A stretch of 64,000 bases of DNA from Opitutaceae bacterium (GTDB taxonomy: Bacteria; Verrucomicrobiota; Verrucomicrobiia; Opitutales; Opitutaceae), in assembly GCA_028280945.1 (NCBI GenBank), contig JANQKV010000037.1:1-64000 (forward strand). The letters run 5' to 3'. The position numbers and the translations under genes were made by a program. Below are positions 29,589 to 38,900 of this stretch, piece by piece. The notes beneath the pieces are model-generated. The model searched no databases. It was given only the letters and a program-made list of their open reading frames with translations, and had not been told where the DNA came from. Position 1 is the stretch's first letter. Every line of letters begins with the position of its first letter.

Positions 29589-31706
29589 ATGAGTGTTCCC
29601 GAACACGTCAAAACACCGTCGCGCCAGCCGGTCTACGCCTTCGTCGGCAATCCCAATTGCGGCAAGTCCACACTCTTCAACGCCCTGACCGGCCTCAAAC
29701 AGAAGGTCGGCAACTACCCCGGCGTCACCGTCGAGCGCAAAATCGGCACCGCCTACTCCCAGCACGGTCATCCCATGACCGTGATCGACCTGCCGGGCGC
29801 GTATTCGCTCGCCGCCCGCTCACCCGACGAGGCTGTCACCCGTGACGTGCTGCTCGGTCATCGCAGCGAGGATACCCAGATGCCGGACCGCATCGTGTGT
29901 ATCGTTGATGGGTCCAATCTGGAACGAAACCTTTACCTCGTTCACCAGATTCTCGATCTGGGCCGCCCCGTGATTGTGGTCGTCAACATGATGGATGTAG
30001 CGGAAAACGCCGGTCTGCGCATCCGCATCGACCACCTCGAGCAGGAACTCGGCGTGCCGGTCATCGCCACGCAGGCGTCGAAGGGCAGGGGCCTCATTGA
30101 GCTTAAGCTCGCGATGAGTCGCAGCGATTTGCCGCTGCCCAAGCATCGTTGGGACGTGCCGGCAAAAGTCGCTCCGGCGGTGGCCGAACTCCAGGCCTCC
30201 CTGCAGGACAACGACCAAAAGCCACCACTCATCGCGCGGGCCGAGGCCCTGCTCCTGCTGACTGATCAAAATCCACTCCGGGTGACCGGGTCCGCTCCGC
30301 TGAGCCCCCCGACCACCGCCCTGCTAGAGCAGTGGAAGACCCGTTGGCAGGAGGACAAAACCGACTGGGCGGGATCACTTGTAGCTGCCCGTTATGAGGC
30401 AATTGGCAAACTCGTCGAAAGCTCGGTCACCGAGTCGACCCCGCAAGCCGTCGACCAGAACACAACCGACAGGATCGACGCCATCGTGACCCACAGTGTC
30501 TGGGGCTGGGCGGTGTTTGGTGGTATCATGACCGCGCTGTTCCTCAGTATTTTCACATTGGCCGAGCATCCGATGAACTGGATCGATGCGGGCACCGTGG
30601 CGCTGGCCGATGGCGTGAAGAACCTGATGGTACCGGGCGACCTGCGTGACCTGATCACCGATGGTATCATCGCCGGGGTGGGGGGCATTGTGATTTTCCT
30701 GCCGCAGATTCTGATTCTGTTTTTCTTCATCGGATTGCTGGAAAGCACGGGTTACATGGCCCGGGCGGCCTTCATCATGGATCGCCTCATGGGCAAGGTC
30801 GGGCTCAACGGCAAATCGTTCATTCCTCTGCTGAGTTCTTATGCCTGCGCGATTCCCGGCATCATGGCCACGCGCACCATTGAAGACCCCAAGGACCGGC
30901 TGGTCACAATTCTCGTCGCGCCGTTCATGAGTTGCTCGGCCCGCCTGCCGGTCTACCTGCTCATGATCGCGGCGCTCCTGCCCCCCGGCGAAGTGCCCGT
31001 GATGACCAAGGTAGGATTGATGATCCTGATGTATGCCCTGGGCACGGTCGGGGCCTTCGGTTTCGCGTGGCTGTTCAAACGCACCCTGCTCAAGGGCGAG
31101 CCGCCGCTCATGATCATGGAACTGCCGCCCTATCGCCTGCCCAAGTTCAGGGACGTGCTGCTGCAGATGGCGGAACGGGCCGGCATTTTCCTGCGCCGCG
31201 CCGGCACCATCATTCTGGCCATCTCCATCGTGCTGTGGGGGCTGACAACGTATCCAAAATCCAGTGACGATGCTCCCCCGGCTGAACAGGTTGCCCAGAG
31301 TTACGCCGGCCAGGCGGGCAAAATGATCGAGCCGATCATCAAGCCGCTGGGCTTCGATTGGCAGATCGGGATCGGTCTCATCAGCTCCTTTGCCGCTCGC
31401 GAGGTGTTTGTAAGCGCGACCAGCATCGTCTTTAACGTGGAGGAGGACGAAGAGGATACCGCCCCGCTGTTGGAAGCGCTGCGGGCAGCCACTTGGCCCG
31501 ACGGTCGGCCGCTGTTCACCCCCTTGGCCTGCCTGTCGCTCATGGTCTTTTACGTGTTCGCCATGCAGTGCATGAGCACGGTCGCCGTGGTGAGACGCGA
31601 AACCAACAGCTGGAAATGGCCTCTCTTTCAGGTCGGCTACCAAACTGGCTTCGCGTGGCTCATCTGCCTCGTCATTTTCCAAACCGGCACCGCGTTGGGA
31701 TTCTGA
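29589..31706 (+). CDS. feoB: Ferrous iron transporter FeoB
   Basis: 705 residues. The N-terminal G domain has G1 GNPNCGKST, the switch region GNYPGVTVE, G3 DLPGAYSL and G4 VNMMD. A linker/GDI-like region follows, then the membrane part with two Gate motifs (VGGIVIFLPQILILFFFIGLLESTGYMARAAFIMDRLMGKVGLNGKSFIPLLSSYACAIPGIM, and a second around IGIGLISSFAAREVFVSATSIVF). FeoB takes up Fe(II) across the inner membrane in anoxic or reducing conditions. It is third in the operon, after two feoA genes and before a small Cys-rich membrane protein. Confidence 0.97.
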   Translation: MSVPEHVKTPSRQPVYAFVGNPNCGKSTLFNALTGLKQKVGNYPGVTVERKIGTAYSQHGHPMTVIDLPGAYSLAARSPDEAVTRDVLLGHRSEDTQMPDRIVCIVDGSNLERNLYLVHQILDLGRPVIVVVNMMDVAENAGLRIRIDHLEQELGVPVIATQASKGRGLIELKLAMSRSDLPLPKHRWDVPAKVAPAVAELQASLQDNDQKPPLIARAEALLLLTDQNPLRVTGSAPLSPPTTALLEQWKTRWQEDKTDWAGSLVAARYEAIGKLVESSVTESTPQAVDQNTTDRIDAIVTHSVWGWAVFGGIMTALFLSIFTLAEHPMNWIDAGTVALADGVKNLMVPGDLRDLITDGIIAGVGGIVIFLPQILILFFFIGLLESTGYMARAAFIMDRLMGKVGLNGKSFIPLLSSYACAIPGIMATRTIEDPKDRLVTILVAPFMSCSARLPVYLLMIAALLPPGEVPVMTKVGLMILMYALGTVGAFGFAWLFKRTLLKGEPPLMIMELPPYRLPKFRDVLLQMAERAGIFLRRAGTIILAISIVLWGLTTYPKSSDDAPPAEQVAQSYAGQAGKMIEPIIKPLGFDWQIGIGLISSFAAREVFVSATSIVFNVEEDEEDTAPLLEALRAATWPDGRPLFTPLACLSLMVFYVFAMQCMSTVAVVRRETNSWKWPLFQVGYQTGFAWLICLVIFQTGTALGF

Positions 31707-31723
31707 CGCGGCCACCTTTGCCC

Positions 31724-31891
31724 ATGAGTCCCGAATTCCAATCCTACGCCGCGATCACCCTCTTTGTCTTGGCCACGGGTTATTTGGTCGGACGGTGGTG
31801 GCGGCGGCGGCGGAGTGCTCAAACCGGCTGCGCCAGTGGCGGCGAATGCGCCTGCCCGACCCCCAAACTGAAGAAACGAACCGAGGCCTGA
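31724..31891 (+). CDS. FeoB-associated Cys-rich membrane protein
   Basis: 55 residues: MSPEFQSYAAITLFVLATGYLVGRWWRRRR is one N-terminal transmembrane helix with a basic stop-transfer, followed by a short Cys-rich tail (TGCASGGECACP). This layout matches the small FeoB-associated Cys-rich membrane proteins that close feo operons in several phyla. I chose the ATG at 31724, 18 bp after feoB; the track ORF runs much further into feoB in another frame. Confidence 0.85.
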   Translation: MSPEFQSYAAITLFVLATGYLVGRWWRRRRSAQTGCASGGECACPTPKLKKRTEA

Positions 31892-31903
31892 TAAGAAACG
31901 GGA

Positions 31904-32401
31904 TCAGTTTCGCTCCAATTTGATCTCAAAAAGCAGGCCGGAGTCGGGCGGGATGGTGCCATACTCCTGGCTGCCATAGCCAAGGCGGGGAGGGATGAAG
32001 AGCAGGGCGCGCCCCCCGGGCTTGATCTTTTGCAAGCCTGCGGAGACCCCGGGGATCATCTGCCCGATGCGGGCTTCAATGGGCTCGGTCGTTTTATCAA
32101 CCTGCGTGCCGTCCTTGAGGGTAACCGTGTAGTTGAAATTGACCTCTGCGCCCGGAACCGGATGCGCCCCGGAACCCTCCTCGTAAACGAGGTAGCCCAG
32201 ACCCGTCTCCGTCCACGTGATGGCCGGATCGAGTCCGGCCTCGCCAAACAACTCCAGGCGCTCATTGCGCTCAGCCTGCGCACGTTCCTGGCGAATGGCT
32301 TCATTTTTCGCCAAGACCTCGGCCCGTCGGTCGGAGGAAACCTTCCACAGCCCAAACCCGATACCGCCAATGATGAGAAGGGTGATGAGGACAGCTTTCA
32401 T
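31904..32401 (-). CDS. FKBP-type peptidyl-prolyl cis-trans isomerase, membrane-anchored
   Basis: 165 residues from the ATG at 32401; the track's upstream start reads into the neighbouring VOC gene. The N-terminus MKAVLITLLIIGGIGFGLWKVSSDRR is a signal anchor, then a charged helix. The FKBP domain carries GLGYLVYEEGSGAHPVPGAEVNFNYTVTLKDGTQVD, IGQMIPGVSAGLQKIKPGGRALLFIPPRLGYG, and the ending PPDSGLLFEIKLERN. The domain is normal apart from a short 80s loop. Likely periplasmic folding of proline-containing proteins. It runs convergent to the feo operon. Confidence 0.9.
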   Translation of the reverse strand: MKAVLITLLIIGGIGFGLWKVSSDRRAEVLAKNEAIRQERAQAERNERLELFGEAGLDPAITWTETGLGYLVYEEGSGAHPVPGAEVNFNYTVTLKDGTQVDKTTEPIEARIGQMIPGVSAGLQKIKPGGRALLFIPPRLGYGSQEYGTIPPDSGLLFEIKLERN

Positions 32402-32415
32402 GGTAGTCGGTTCAA

Positions 32416-32811
32416 TCAACGGGGCGCCGGTGGGCGCACTTCTTCCATGAGGCCAACGAGGTTGTTCTCTGGATCCCGCACAAACCCCATCCACAAGTCG
32501 TGGTCAGGCATCGGGGCAACCAGCGCGGGTGCACGCTCCTCCGTGGCCCCTTTGGCGACCACGGCGGCATGAGCTGCCTCGATATCGGTTACCTTAAAAT
32601 ACAGGACGGAGTTTTTGCCGGGTTCACCATGACCTTGGGGAGTGGTCAGCATCAGGCGCACTTCACCGGCTTGGAGAAACGCCAGGTTTTCGTTGGGTGA
32701 AAACAAAAACGTCAACCCAATGACGTCACGGTAGAATGCCGATGCGATGGATACATCCGCAACGGTAAGGGCAACTTGGCCAAGAGAGGGATTCCGAGAC
32801 GAGTTATTCAT
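32416..32811 (-). CDS. VOC-family (glyoxalase-like) protein
   Basis: 131 residues with the beta-alpha-beta-beta-beta pattern duplicated: VALTVADVSIASAFYRDVIGLTFLF...LMLTTP and SVLYFKVTDIEAAHAAVVAKGA...MGFVRDPENNLVGLMEEV. The terminal DPxxNxxGLxE motif is typical. Members are dioxygenases, isomerases, resistance proteins or of unknown role; the substrate is not evident. It lies 14 bp upstream of the FKBP gene on the same strand. Confidence 0.88.
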   Translation of the reverse strand: MNNSSRNPSLGQVALTVADVSIASAFYRDVIGLTFLFSPNENLAFLQAGEVRLMLTTPQGHGEPGKNSVLYFKVTDIEAAHAAVVAKGATEERAPALVAPMPDHDLWMGFVRDPENNLVGLMEEVRPPAPR

Positions 32812-32842
32812 GGCAAAAATCGGACACGAGCGGCGAATATGA

Positions 32843-33919
32843 TCAGTCGGATTTCGCCGGCTGAAACACTATGGGCACAACCGCTCTCGCATCGACAACC
32901 TCACCATCTATCATCGGTGGAATGAACTGCCACGATGAAACTGCTTGGGTTGCGGCAAACGCCAAAAGGGGATCGATCTCACCACGGGCCACCGGCAATT
33001 CGGCGGCACCTCTTCGATTGATGATGAAGTCGACTTTGACTGTTACGGCTTCGTCCAACTCCATCAAAGGAGGTTGCACCGGGGCTCGGCGGTAAAGGGG
33101 CTGAGGCATCTGATCAAGTTGATCAAGCGGATGGAAACATTCGGGATCATTTTCCAACGCATCCAGCAGGCGACTCATTTCCGGCGTGTAAAGCGCGTCG
33201 CCCGACGAAGACATTTTGAAGTCGAACGTCATGTTCAAAAGGGCACCGCACGGTTGTCCCTCGCGTAGAGAAGGATCAAAGAGAAACGTATACACTGCCG
33301 CGATCGAGGCTCCCACCAAATCTTCGTGCTTCCCCTCGATCGGTTCGGCTTTGAGCACGGTGCCGTTTGGTCCGACCAAGAAGCCAACTTCAACCCGGCC
33401 TTCACGTCCGTCCATCAACGCTTGGCGCGGATAAATCGGAGGATTGAAACTGCGGAGCTCGGGCGGTGTATCCCAACGCATTTCGGGCGGAATCGAGTCG
33501 GGAAACTTCTTGGGACGCTTAATCTGCCACCCCCAGTTCGTCGGCTGACCTTTAATGCTAAACATAATCGGTACCTGCATCCGGGTATTGACGCGCTCAC
33601 CATTTCTTTTTCCGGGTCGGAATTTCCACTTTCTCACCGCTTCGATGGCTGCATCCCGAAATCCAGGATGCGTAGATTCGGTGACATAGGGAATCCGCAC
33701 TCGTCCTTTGGAATCCACCACGAATTGAACGAGAACCCTGCCTTGAATTCCGGCCCGCCGCATCGCAAAAGGATAGTCAGGTTTAACCGTGGAGATGATT
33801 TTAGGCTGCTGCTCCGATGCTTCTCCGGCGGGTTCTTTTCCAACCGCCGCCCCGGCCAAAACCACCAAAGTCACGACGCCTACCAACGCATCCCAACGCA
33901 CGATTTTCATATCCTTCAT
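32843..33919 (-). CDS. Exported protein with three TonB-C-like modules
   Basis: I prefer the ATG at 33919 (MKDMKIVRWDALVGVVTLVVLAGAAVG), which opens with a signal peptide or anchor; the track ORF starts 19 codons earlier. Module 1: PDYPFAMRRAGIQGRVLVQFVVDSKGRVR...FRDAAIEAVRKWKFRPGKRNG. Module 2: PPIYPRQALMDGREGRVEVGFLVGPNGTV with FLFDPSLREG. Module 3: VKVDFIINRRGAAELP...FAATQAVSSWQFIPPMIDG. These match the C-terminal domain of TonB, repeated without the Pro-rich spacer of real TonB. No ExbB/ExbD genes are adjacent. The role is unknown; it may act in the envelope. Confidence 0.75.
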   Translation of the reverse strand: MKDMKIVRWDALVGVVTLVVLAGAAVGKEPAGEASEQQPKIISTVKPDYPFAMRRAGIQGRVLVQFVVDSKGRVRIPYVTESTHPGFRDAAIEAVRKWKFRPGKRNGERVNTRMQVPIMFSIKGQPTNWGWQIKRPKKFPDSIPPEMRWDTPPELRSFNPPIYPRQALMDGREGRVEVGFLVGPNGTVLKAEPIEGKHEDLVGASIAAVYTFLFDPSLREGQPCGALLNMTFDFKMSSSGDALYTPEMSRLLDALENDPECFHPLDQLDQMPQPLYRRAPVQPPLMELDEAVTVKVDFIINRRGAAELPVARGEIDPLLAFAATQAVSSWQFIPPMIDGEVVDARAVVPIVFQPAKSD

Positions 33920-33980
33920 CACCACTAAAACGAATCGAGTCTTCGATATCTTTCGGTCATCCGCAGTAAAGTTCATTTGT

Positions 33981-34014
33981 TTGACGGTCCGTGTCGATTG
34001 ACGTGGACCGACAA
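33981..34014. promoter_or_regulatory. Inverted repeat in the TonB-C-like/SulP divergent region
   Basis: ttgacggtcc (33981-33990) and ggaccgacaa (34005-34014) form 10-position arms with one mismatch and a 14-bp spacer. Located between divergent starts (33919 and 34040), it could be an operator or a leader hairpin of the SulP gene. Confidence 0.35.
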
Positions 34015-34039
34015 TTCATCACACGGTCATGACCAGCTT

Positions 34040-35902
34040 GTGAGTTCAGCTCCAACCGAAAAAGACAGCGCCGAGTCATCCGACCCGGTTGAACCACCCA
34101 AACGCAAACGCCGTTGGGGAGTCATCTTTCGTTGGTGGAGTCGCAACCTGCTCAAAGCCGTCTCACTTGACTGGTTCCCCGGCCGCCGATTCCTGCGCAA
34201 GCCGCCCAAGGCCACTCTCGCCGCCGACGCCAAGGCCGGCGTGAATGTCGCCCTGTTGGCTTTCCCGCAGTCGATTGCGTATTCCGTTATTGCCGGGCTG
34301 CCACCTCAATTCGGCCTGATGAGCAGCGCCGTGGGTTCGGCCACCGGGCCTTTCTTCAGTGGCTCCCGCTTCATCGTCCTGGGCCCCACCAATGCCACGT
34401 CGATTCTGATGCTCACCGGCCTCGTTGCCACCGGCCTGCCCGCCGAACAACGCCTCGCCGCCGTACCCCTCTTTGTGCTCTTGGTGGGTTTCTTCATGCT
34501 GCTGGGTGCCTTTCTGCGAGCGTCGTTGTTGATCAACTACATCTCGCGCACCGTGGTCACCGGCTACATCACCGCGGCGGCCGCCCTTATTTTCGTCAAC
34601 CAAGTCCAGAATGCGCTCGGTTTTGATATCGGCGACGCGTCCACCTTCCTCGGGATCGTGTCCAGCACATTGCTGGCCCTGCCGCAGACTCATCTCCCGG
34701 AGCTCGGCATGGCCGCCGCCACCCTGGCAACCAACTGGGCTTTGCTGAAATGGTTTCCCAAGCTGCCCAACGTTGCCGTGACCATCGTGATCATGGCCGC
34801 ATTGGGCTTTGGGTTCGAATACTTGGGTTGGCACCTGAGCTACCTCAGCGGTTTCACCTTGGGTGATCTCGGTTTCCTGCAGGGCGAGTTCGATTTTGAC
34901 CTTATTGGTTCGTTGGCCGGACCGGCTTTGGCGTTGGCGTTTGTGTCCGTGCTGGAAGGCACGTCCATCGGCAAAACCCTTGCCTCCAAGTCCGGCCGTC
35001 GCATCGACGTGAACCAGGAGATGTATGCGATGGGCATCTCCAACGCCATGAGCGCGGTTTGCGGCGGCATGAATTCCTCGGGTTCACTCACCCGGTCGGT
35101 CCTGAGCGATTCCTCCGGCGCCAAGTCACCGCTCGCCAGTGTATTTGCGGGACTGTTCGTGCTGGGGCTCATGTTCACCATCGGTTTCGGCATCCAATAC
35201 ATCCCCACCGCCGCGCTTGCGATCGTGGTCATGGGGATCGCTTGGTCGCTGTTCAACCCGCACAATATTAAGATGGCGCTGCGCACGACGCGCTCCGATA
35301 CGATTGTGTTTCTGGTCACCTGCGGTTCGGCGCTGCTGCTCCAAATCGACTTGGCCATCTACCTTGGTGCATTCACCTCCATCATCCTGTTCCTGCGCAA
35401 GGCGGGGACCCCCGAGCTGGTGGAATACAACTTCACCGATGACGGGCAACTCGCGGAACGCGGCCGCACCCGGCGCTCCGTGCCCGGCATATCCATCATG
35501 CATGCCGAAGGCGATCTGTTCTTCGGGTCGACCGATATCTTTGATCAGCAAATCCGGCAAATCATCCGCGACCCCAGCCTGCGTGTAATCATCCTGCGCC
35601 TGAAAAATGCCCGCAATCTGGACGCGACCGCGGCAGCGGCGATCAGTGAACTGCACGGCTTCCTGAGCAACTCCGATCGGCATCTGGTTATCTCAGGAGC
35701 CAGCCGTGAAGTTGCTCGTGTACTGCGCAATGCCGGGACCATAGAGCTTGTCGGCGAGGAGAACTTCTTCCGCGAGGTGCCGACCAATCCCACTCTTTCG
35801 ACCCGCGATGCATTGAAGCGGGCCACGGAGCTTCTTGGCCGCCGCGATGCCGAGGTGCGCATCTTCGTCGATCAAAACAAGCAGAAGGATAAGTCAGAAT
35901 AG
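34040..35902 (+). CDS. SulP-family anion transporter with STAS domain
   Basis: I start at the GTG at 34040 (VSSAPTEKDSAESSDP); the ORF track uses a TTG at 33977, which would overlap the inverted repeat. After a basic N-terminus, 10-14 membrane segments follow, with the SulP signature region LLAFPQSIAYSVIAGLPPQFGLMSSAVGSATGPFFSGSRFIVLGPTNATSI. A C-terminal STAS domain (about residues 480-590, GDLFFGSTDIFDQQ...LKNARNLDATAAAAISELHGFL) carries the anti-sigma-antagonist-like fold. Family members move sulfate, bicarbonate or other anions; the substrate cannot be read from the sequence. Monocistronic. Confidence 0.9.
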   Translation: MSSAPTEKDSAESSDPVEPPKRKRRWGVIFRWWSRNLLKAVSLDWFPGRRFLRKPPKATLAADAKAGVNVALLAFPQSIAYSVIAGLPPQFGLMSSAVGSATGPFFSGSRFIVLGPTNATSILMLTGLVATGLPAEQRLAAVPLFVLLVGFFMLLGAFLRASLLINYISRTVVTGYITAAAALIFVNQVQNALGFDIGDASTFLGIVSSTLLALPQTHLPELGMAAATLATNWALLKWFPKLPNVAVTIVIMAALGFGFEYLGWHLSYLSGFTLGDLGFLQGEFDFDLIGSLAGPALALAFVSVLEGTSIGKTLASKSGRRIDVNQEMYAMGISNAMSAVCGGMNSSGSLTRSVLSDSSGAKSPLASVFAGLFVLGLMFTIGFGIQYIPTAALAIVVMGIAWSLFNPHNIKMALRTTRSDTIVFLVTCGSALLLQIDLAIYLGAFTSIILFLRKAGTPELVEYNFTDDGQLAERGRTRRSVPGISIMHAEGDLFFGSTDIFDQQIRQIIRDPSLRVIILRLKNARNLDATAAAAISELHGFLSNSDRHLVISGASREVARVLRNAGTIELVGEENFFREVPTNPTLSTRDALKRATELLGRRDAEVRIFVDQNKQKDKSE

Positions 35903-35969
35903 CCGACCCCAACCGAGCGGGATCGCCCGGCCTGGGACCGACTCCAAGCAGCTTGCCGGCGATTCCGAC

Positions 35970-38900
35970 TTAAACCGGCTCGCGGCCCAACGTGCCAACG
36001 AGCGAGGCGAGATAATCCTCGCTGGAGACCCGGGCAAGCTCGTCCTTGGCGTGGGCGATGCGGTCTTTGATCTGCAGGCGCTCGACGGTGTCCTTCATCG
36101 ACTCGTTATCCAGCACCAGCTCCAACGATTGAATATTACGTTCCCAGATCTGCTTGTCCCAGTCCTGCTTGGCCACGAGGCGCGCCTTATACCAATCGCT
36201 CTCGAGCAAGGCCTCACGGGTGAACATGTCACGCACCTCCGGCGCGTCCAGGCCATGACCATTCCAGTCGCCCTTCGCCATGATGTGCAGCAAGGCCTGC
36301 AGGGGAGGGCAGGCGAGGTCGATGGTGCTGTCGTCGAAGTAGGCCTGGGCCACCCGTTCGTGGGTCGCGATGATGTTGTCCACGCCTTCCACGAAGATTT
36401 CCATGCTCTGTTTCTCGGGACTGAGCATTTCATCGGTGAAGACCACGTGCGGATGATTGAAGACCCGGCCAAAATACGTCGCCGCGAATCGACGGGTGAT
36501 GCGGTAGCCCAGGCGGCTGGCGAAGATCGTGCGGCCCTCGTATTCGAAGTCCCGGCACTTTTCGAGATACCCACGCTCGAGCATGTGAGCGGGTTCACGC
36601 TCTTCCGGTTTCATGCGGCACCAGACTTCTGGAATCAGCAGGCTGACGTCGTGGTCGACGCGTACCTTCGGCCCCACGTATCCTGCCGCCGAAATGAAGG
36701 CCGGGTGGCCGGTCAACAGCATCGAGACCAGCGCGGAGTTAAGGTCATACACCGCCGGCAGGCAGTTGAATGGCCCCTTGGTCAAGGCGCCCTCTGAGCC
36801 CGCTCCCGTGGTCGACGGTGACTTGCCGGTCATGGAGCTGATGTATTCCACGAACAGCTCGGGCAGTTCGAAGTAGTGGATGGGATTGAACACCGCCAAC
36901 GAGCGGATGCCGGCTTCAGGATCCGGCGGGTTGTTGCGGCGGCCGGGAACGACCGCGTCAACCGGAGTCAGCACCGGGGCATCGGCATCCAGCTTGCGGT
37001 GCAGGCGCGTGGCCATTTCCGCGAGGTGCACCCCCTTGGGATCTTCCAGGTCGGGCCGCATTTGCAGGTAACGCGGGTTCTTGGTGGGCTTGCCATCCAC
37101 GATGCGCGGATGCGCCGGGGAAACGAAGTAGGAAGGGCCGTCCGGGTTCGTGGCAGCCTCCTTGATGAGCGCTTTGACCGGCTCGGTCCACTGGTCAAAA
37201 CCGACCGCGTCGGCGACCAGCTCTTTGGCAACATCGACCTCCAGGGGTTCGAAGTTGGAGATAAAGTTGCGTGGTCCGGCGAGATCGCGTTCGGCCTGCT
37301 TGTCGTAGCCGCGATGGATGGCGTCGTCGGGGCGTTGGAACAACCGGGTTTCGCAATTTTTGATGAACTTCTGCGACGGACGCTCCCGGCCTTCGGCGAC
37401 TTGGTTGAGTTGCCCGGCCGGCACGACCACCGAAGCGGTGATATCGTCCTCCATCTGGATTTTCGCCGCCGGATGATAGTCCTCGCGCAGACCGAAGACG
37501 CGCCACGAGCCGTCGTCACGGAAACCGACGCGCAGATAGCTGGAAGCCATCTTGCGGTTGTCGCATTTCAACTCGTTGCCCGGGGTGCCGTTGATGATGT
37601 CGACGGAGAAATGGCTGCGCCAATCTTCGCCCCATTCCGGGCGGTAATGGCGTTTTATCACGAAGACGAGCTCCTTGAGATACTGGGGAATCACCCGCAG
37701 CCAGTCGTTGAATTCGTCGGAATACTCCGCGGAAGGAGTGAGCAGTTTGATGACCGAGCCGAGCGACCGTTCCGCGCTTAATATGGGACGCTTGTCGCTG
37801 CCGCGCAGCTCCGGGTCGGCAAACCGATTCTCGTAGGGGTAATCCAGCAACTCCTGCGCACGGTTCATGTCGCGATCGAAATCAGCCACGAAGACCGGAC
37901 CGGGCAGAATCGCATCAGAGATGGCCTTTGAGATCTCCGACTTGCCACCACCGGAGACGGTGCAGGGTTTGTGGCAGACGGTGCCTTCAGCCACCGTGCC
38001 GACGAGGTTCCAACTGCTGTGTCCGGGCGGACGATCCAGGCGCACCTTGTAGCCGGAAGGGCGCACATAATCGATACCGGCCCGCATGGGCAGGACCTGC
38101 TCCTTGCCATCGTTTTTCCACGTCACCGTCTGAGCCGTGAGGTCAAACTTCACGTCCTGGGGGACGTAGTAAATGGTGTCGAATTTGCGGTCGATGGCGT
38201 AGCCTTCCGGCTGCACGTCGATAAGATCGGCGTAGCGCTCCTTCACCTCGGAGAACGTATGACCGCGCCACTGCACGTGCACGTTGCCGACAAACTCCTC
38301 ACCCAAATCGTAGGACGGATAAACCCGCGCACCACCAGCGTGCTCTTCCTCGGCCAGACCAAACAAATTCGCCGCATAACCGATCTGGGTCTTCACCTCC
38401 TTCTTGCAGTAGCCGAAGTAGTTGTCCGCGATGAGCGTCACCACCACGCCGCGAGCGTCCCGGGCGCAGAGCTTGAACGCGCCACCGTCATTGTAGAGCT
38501 CGTCCTCTTCCTTCCAGCACATGCCGTCGCGGCGTTGACGTGGGGTCGCCAAATCCCAATGCGGCATGCCGAGGGTGATCTTTGGCACCGAGACCAAATG
38601 CGGCGCCAGGATCACGCAGCCGGTGTGGCCGGTCCAACCATCGATATCGAGGGCGGAGTCATTTTCCGGCAGGTAGGGATCACCCGCGTTGCCAAAGATC
38701 GATTCGACGAAATCCAAGTTGGAAACCAACGAGCCCGGCGCAAAGAACCGCGTCTCGAGCGACTTCTTTGAATTCACCCCAGGCACCTCCGGCACCACCA
38801 TGGGGCGCAGCATCAGTGAAACCAGGCACTCCGCGGGTTGATCCCACTCGGAAGTGTAGGGCAGGCGCGCCAACTCGGGCGGGGGCTTAAGCGCAATTTC

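Noticed and set aside
30375-31715. 446-aa minus-strand ORF
   Set aside because: Antisense to feoB; no recognisable motif.
35835-37781. Plus-strand ORFs of 320 and 301 aa
   Set aside because: Antisense to the 1138-residue gene, which has the coherent protein sequence.
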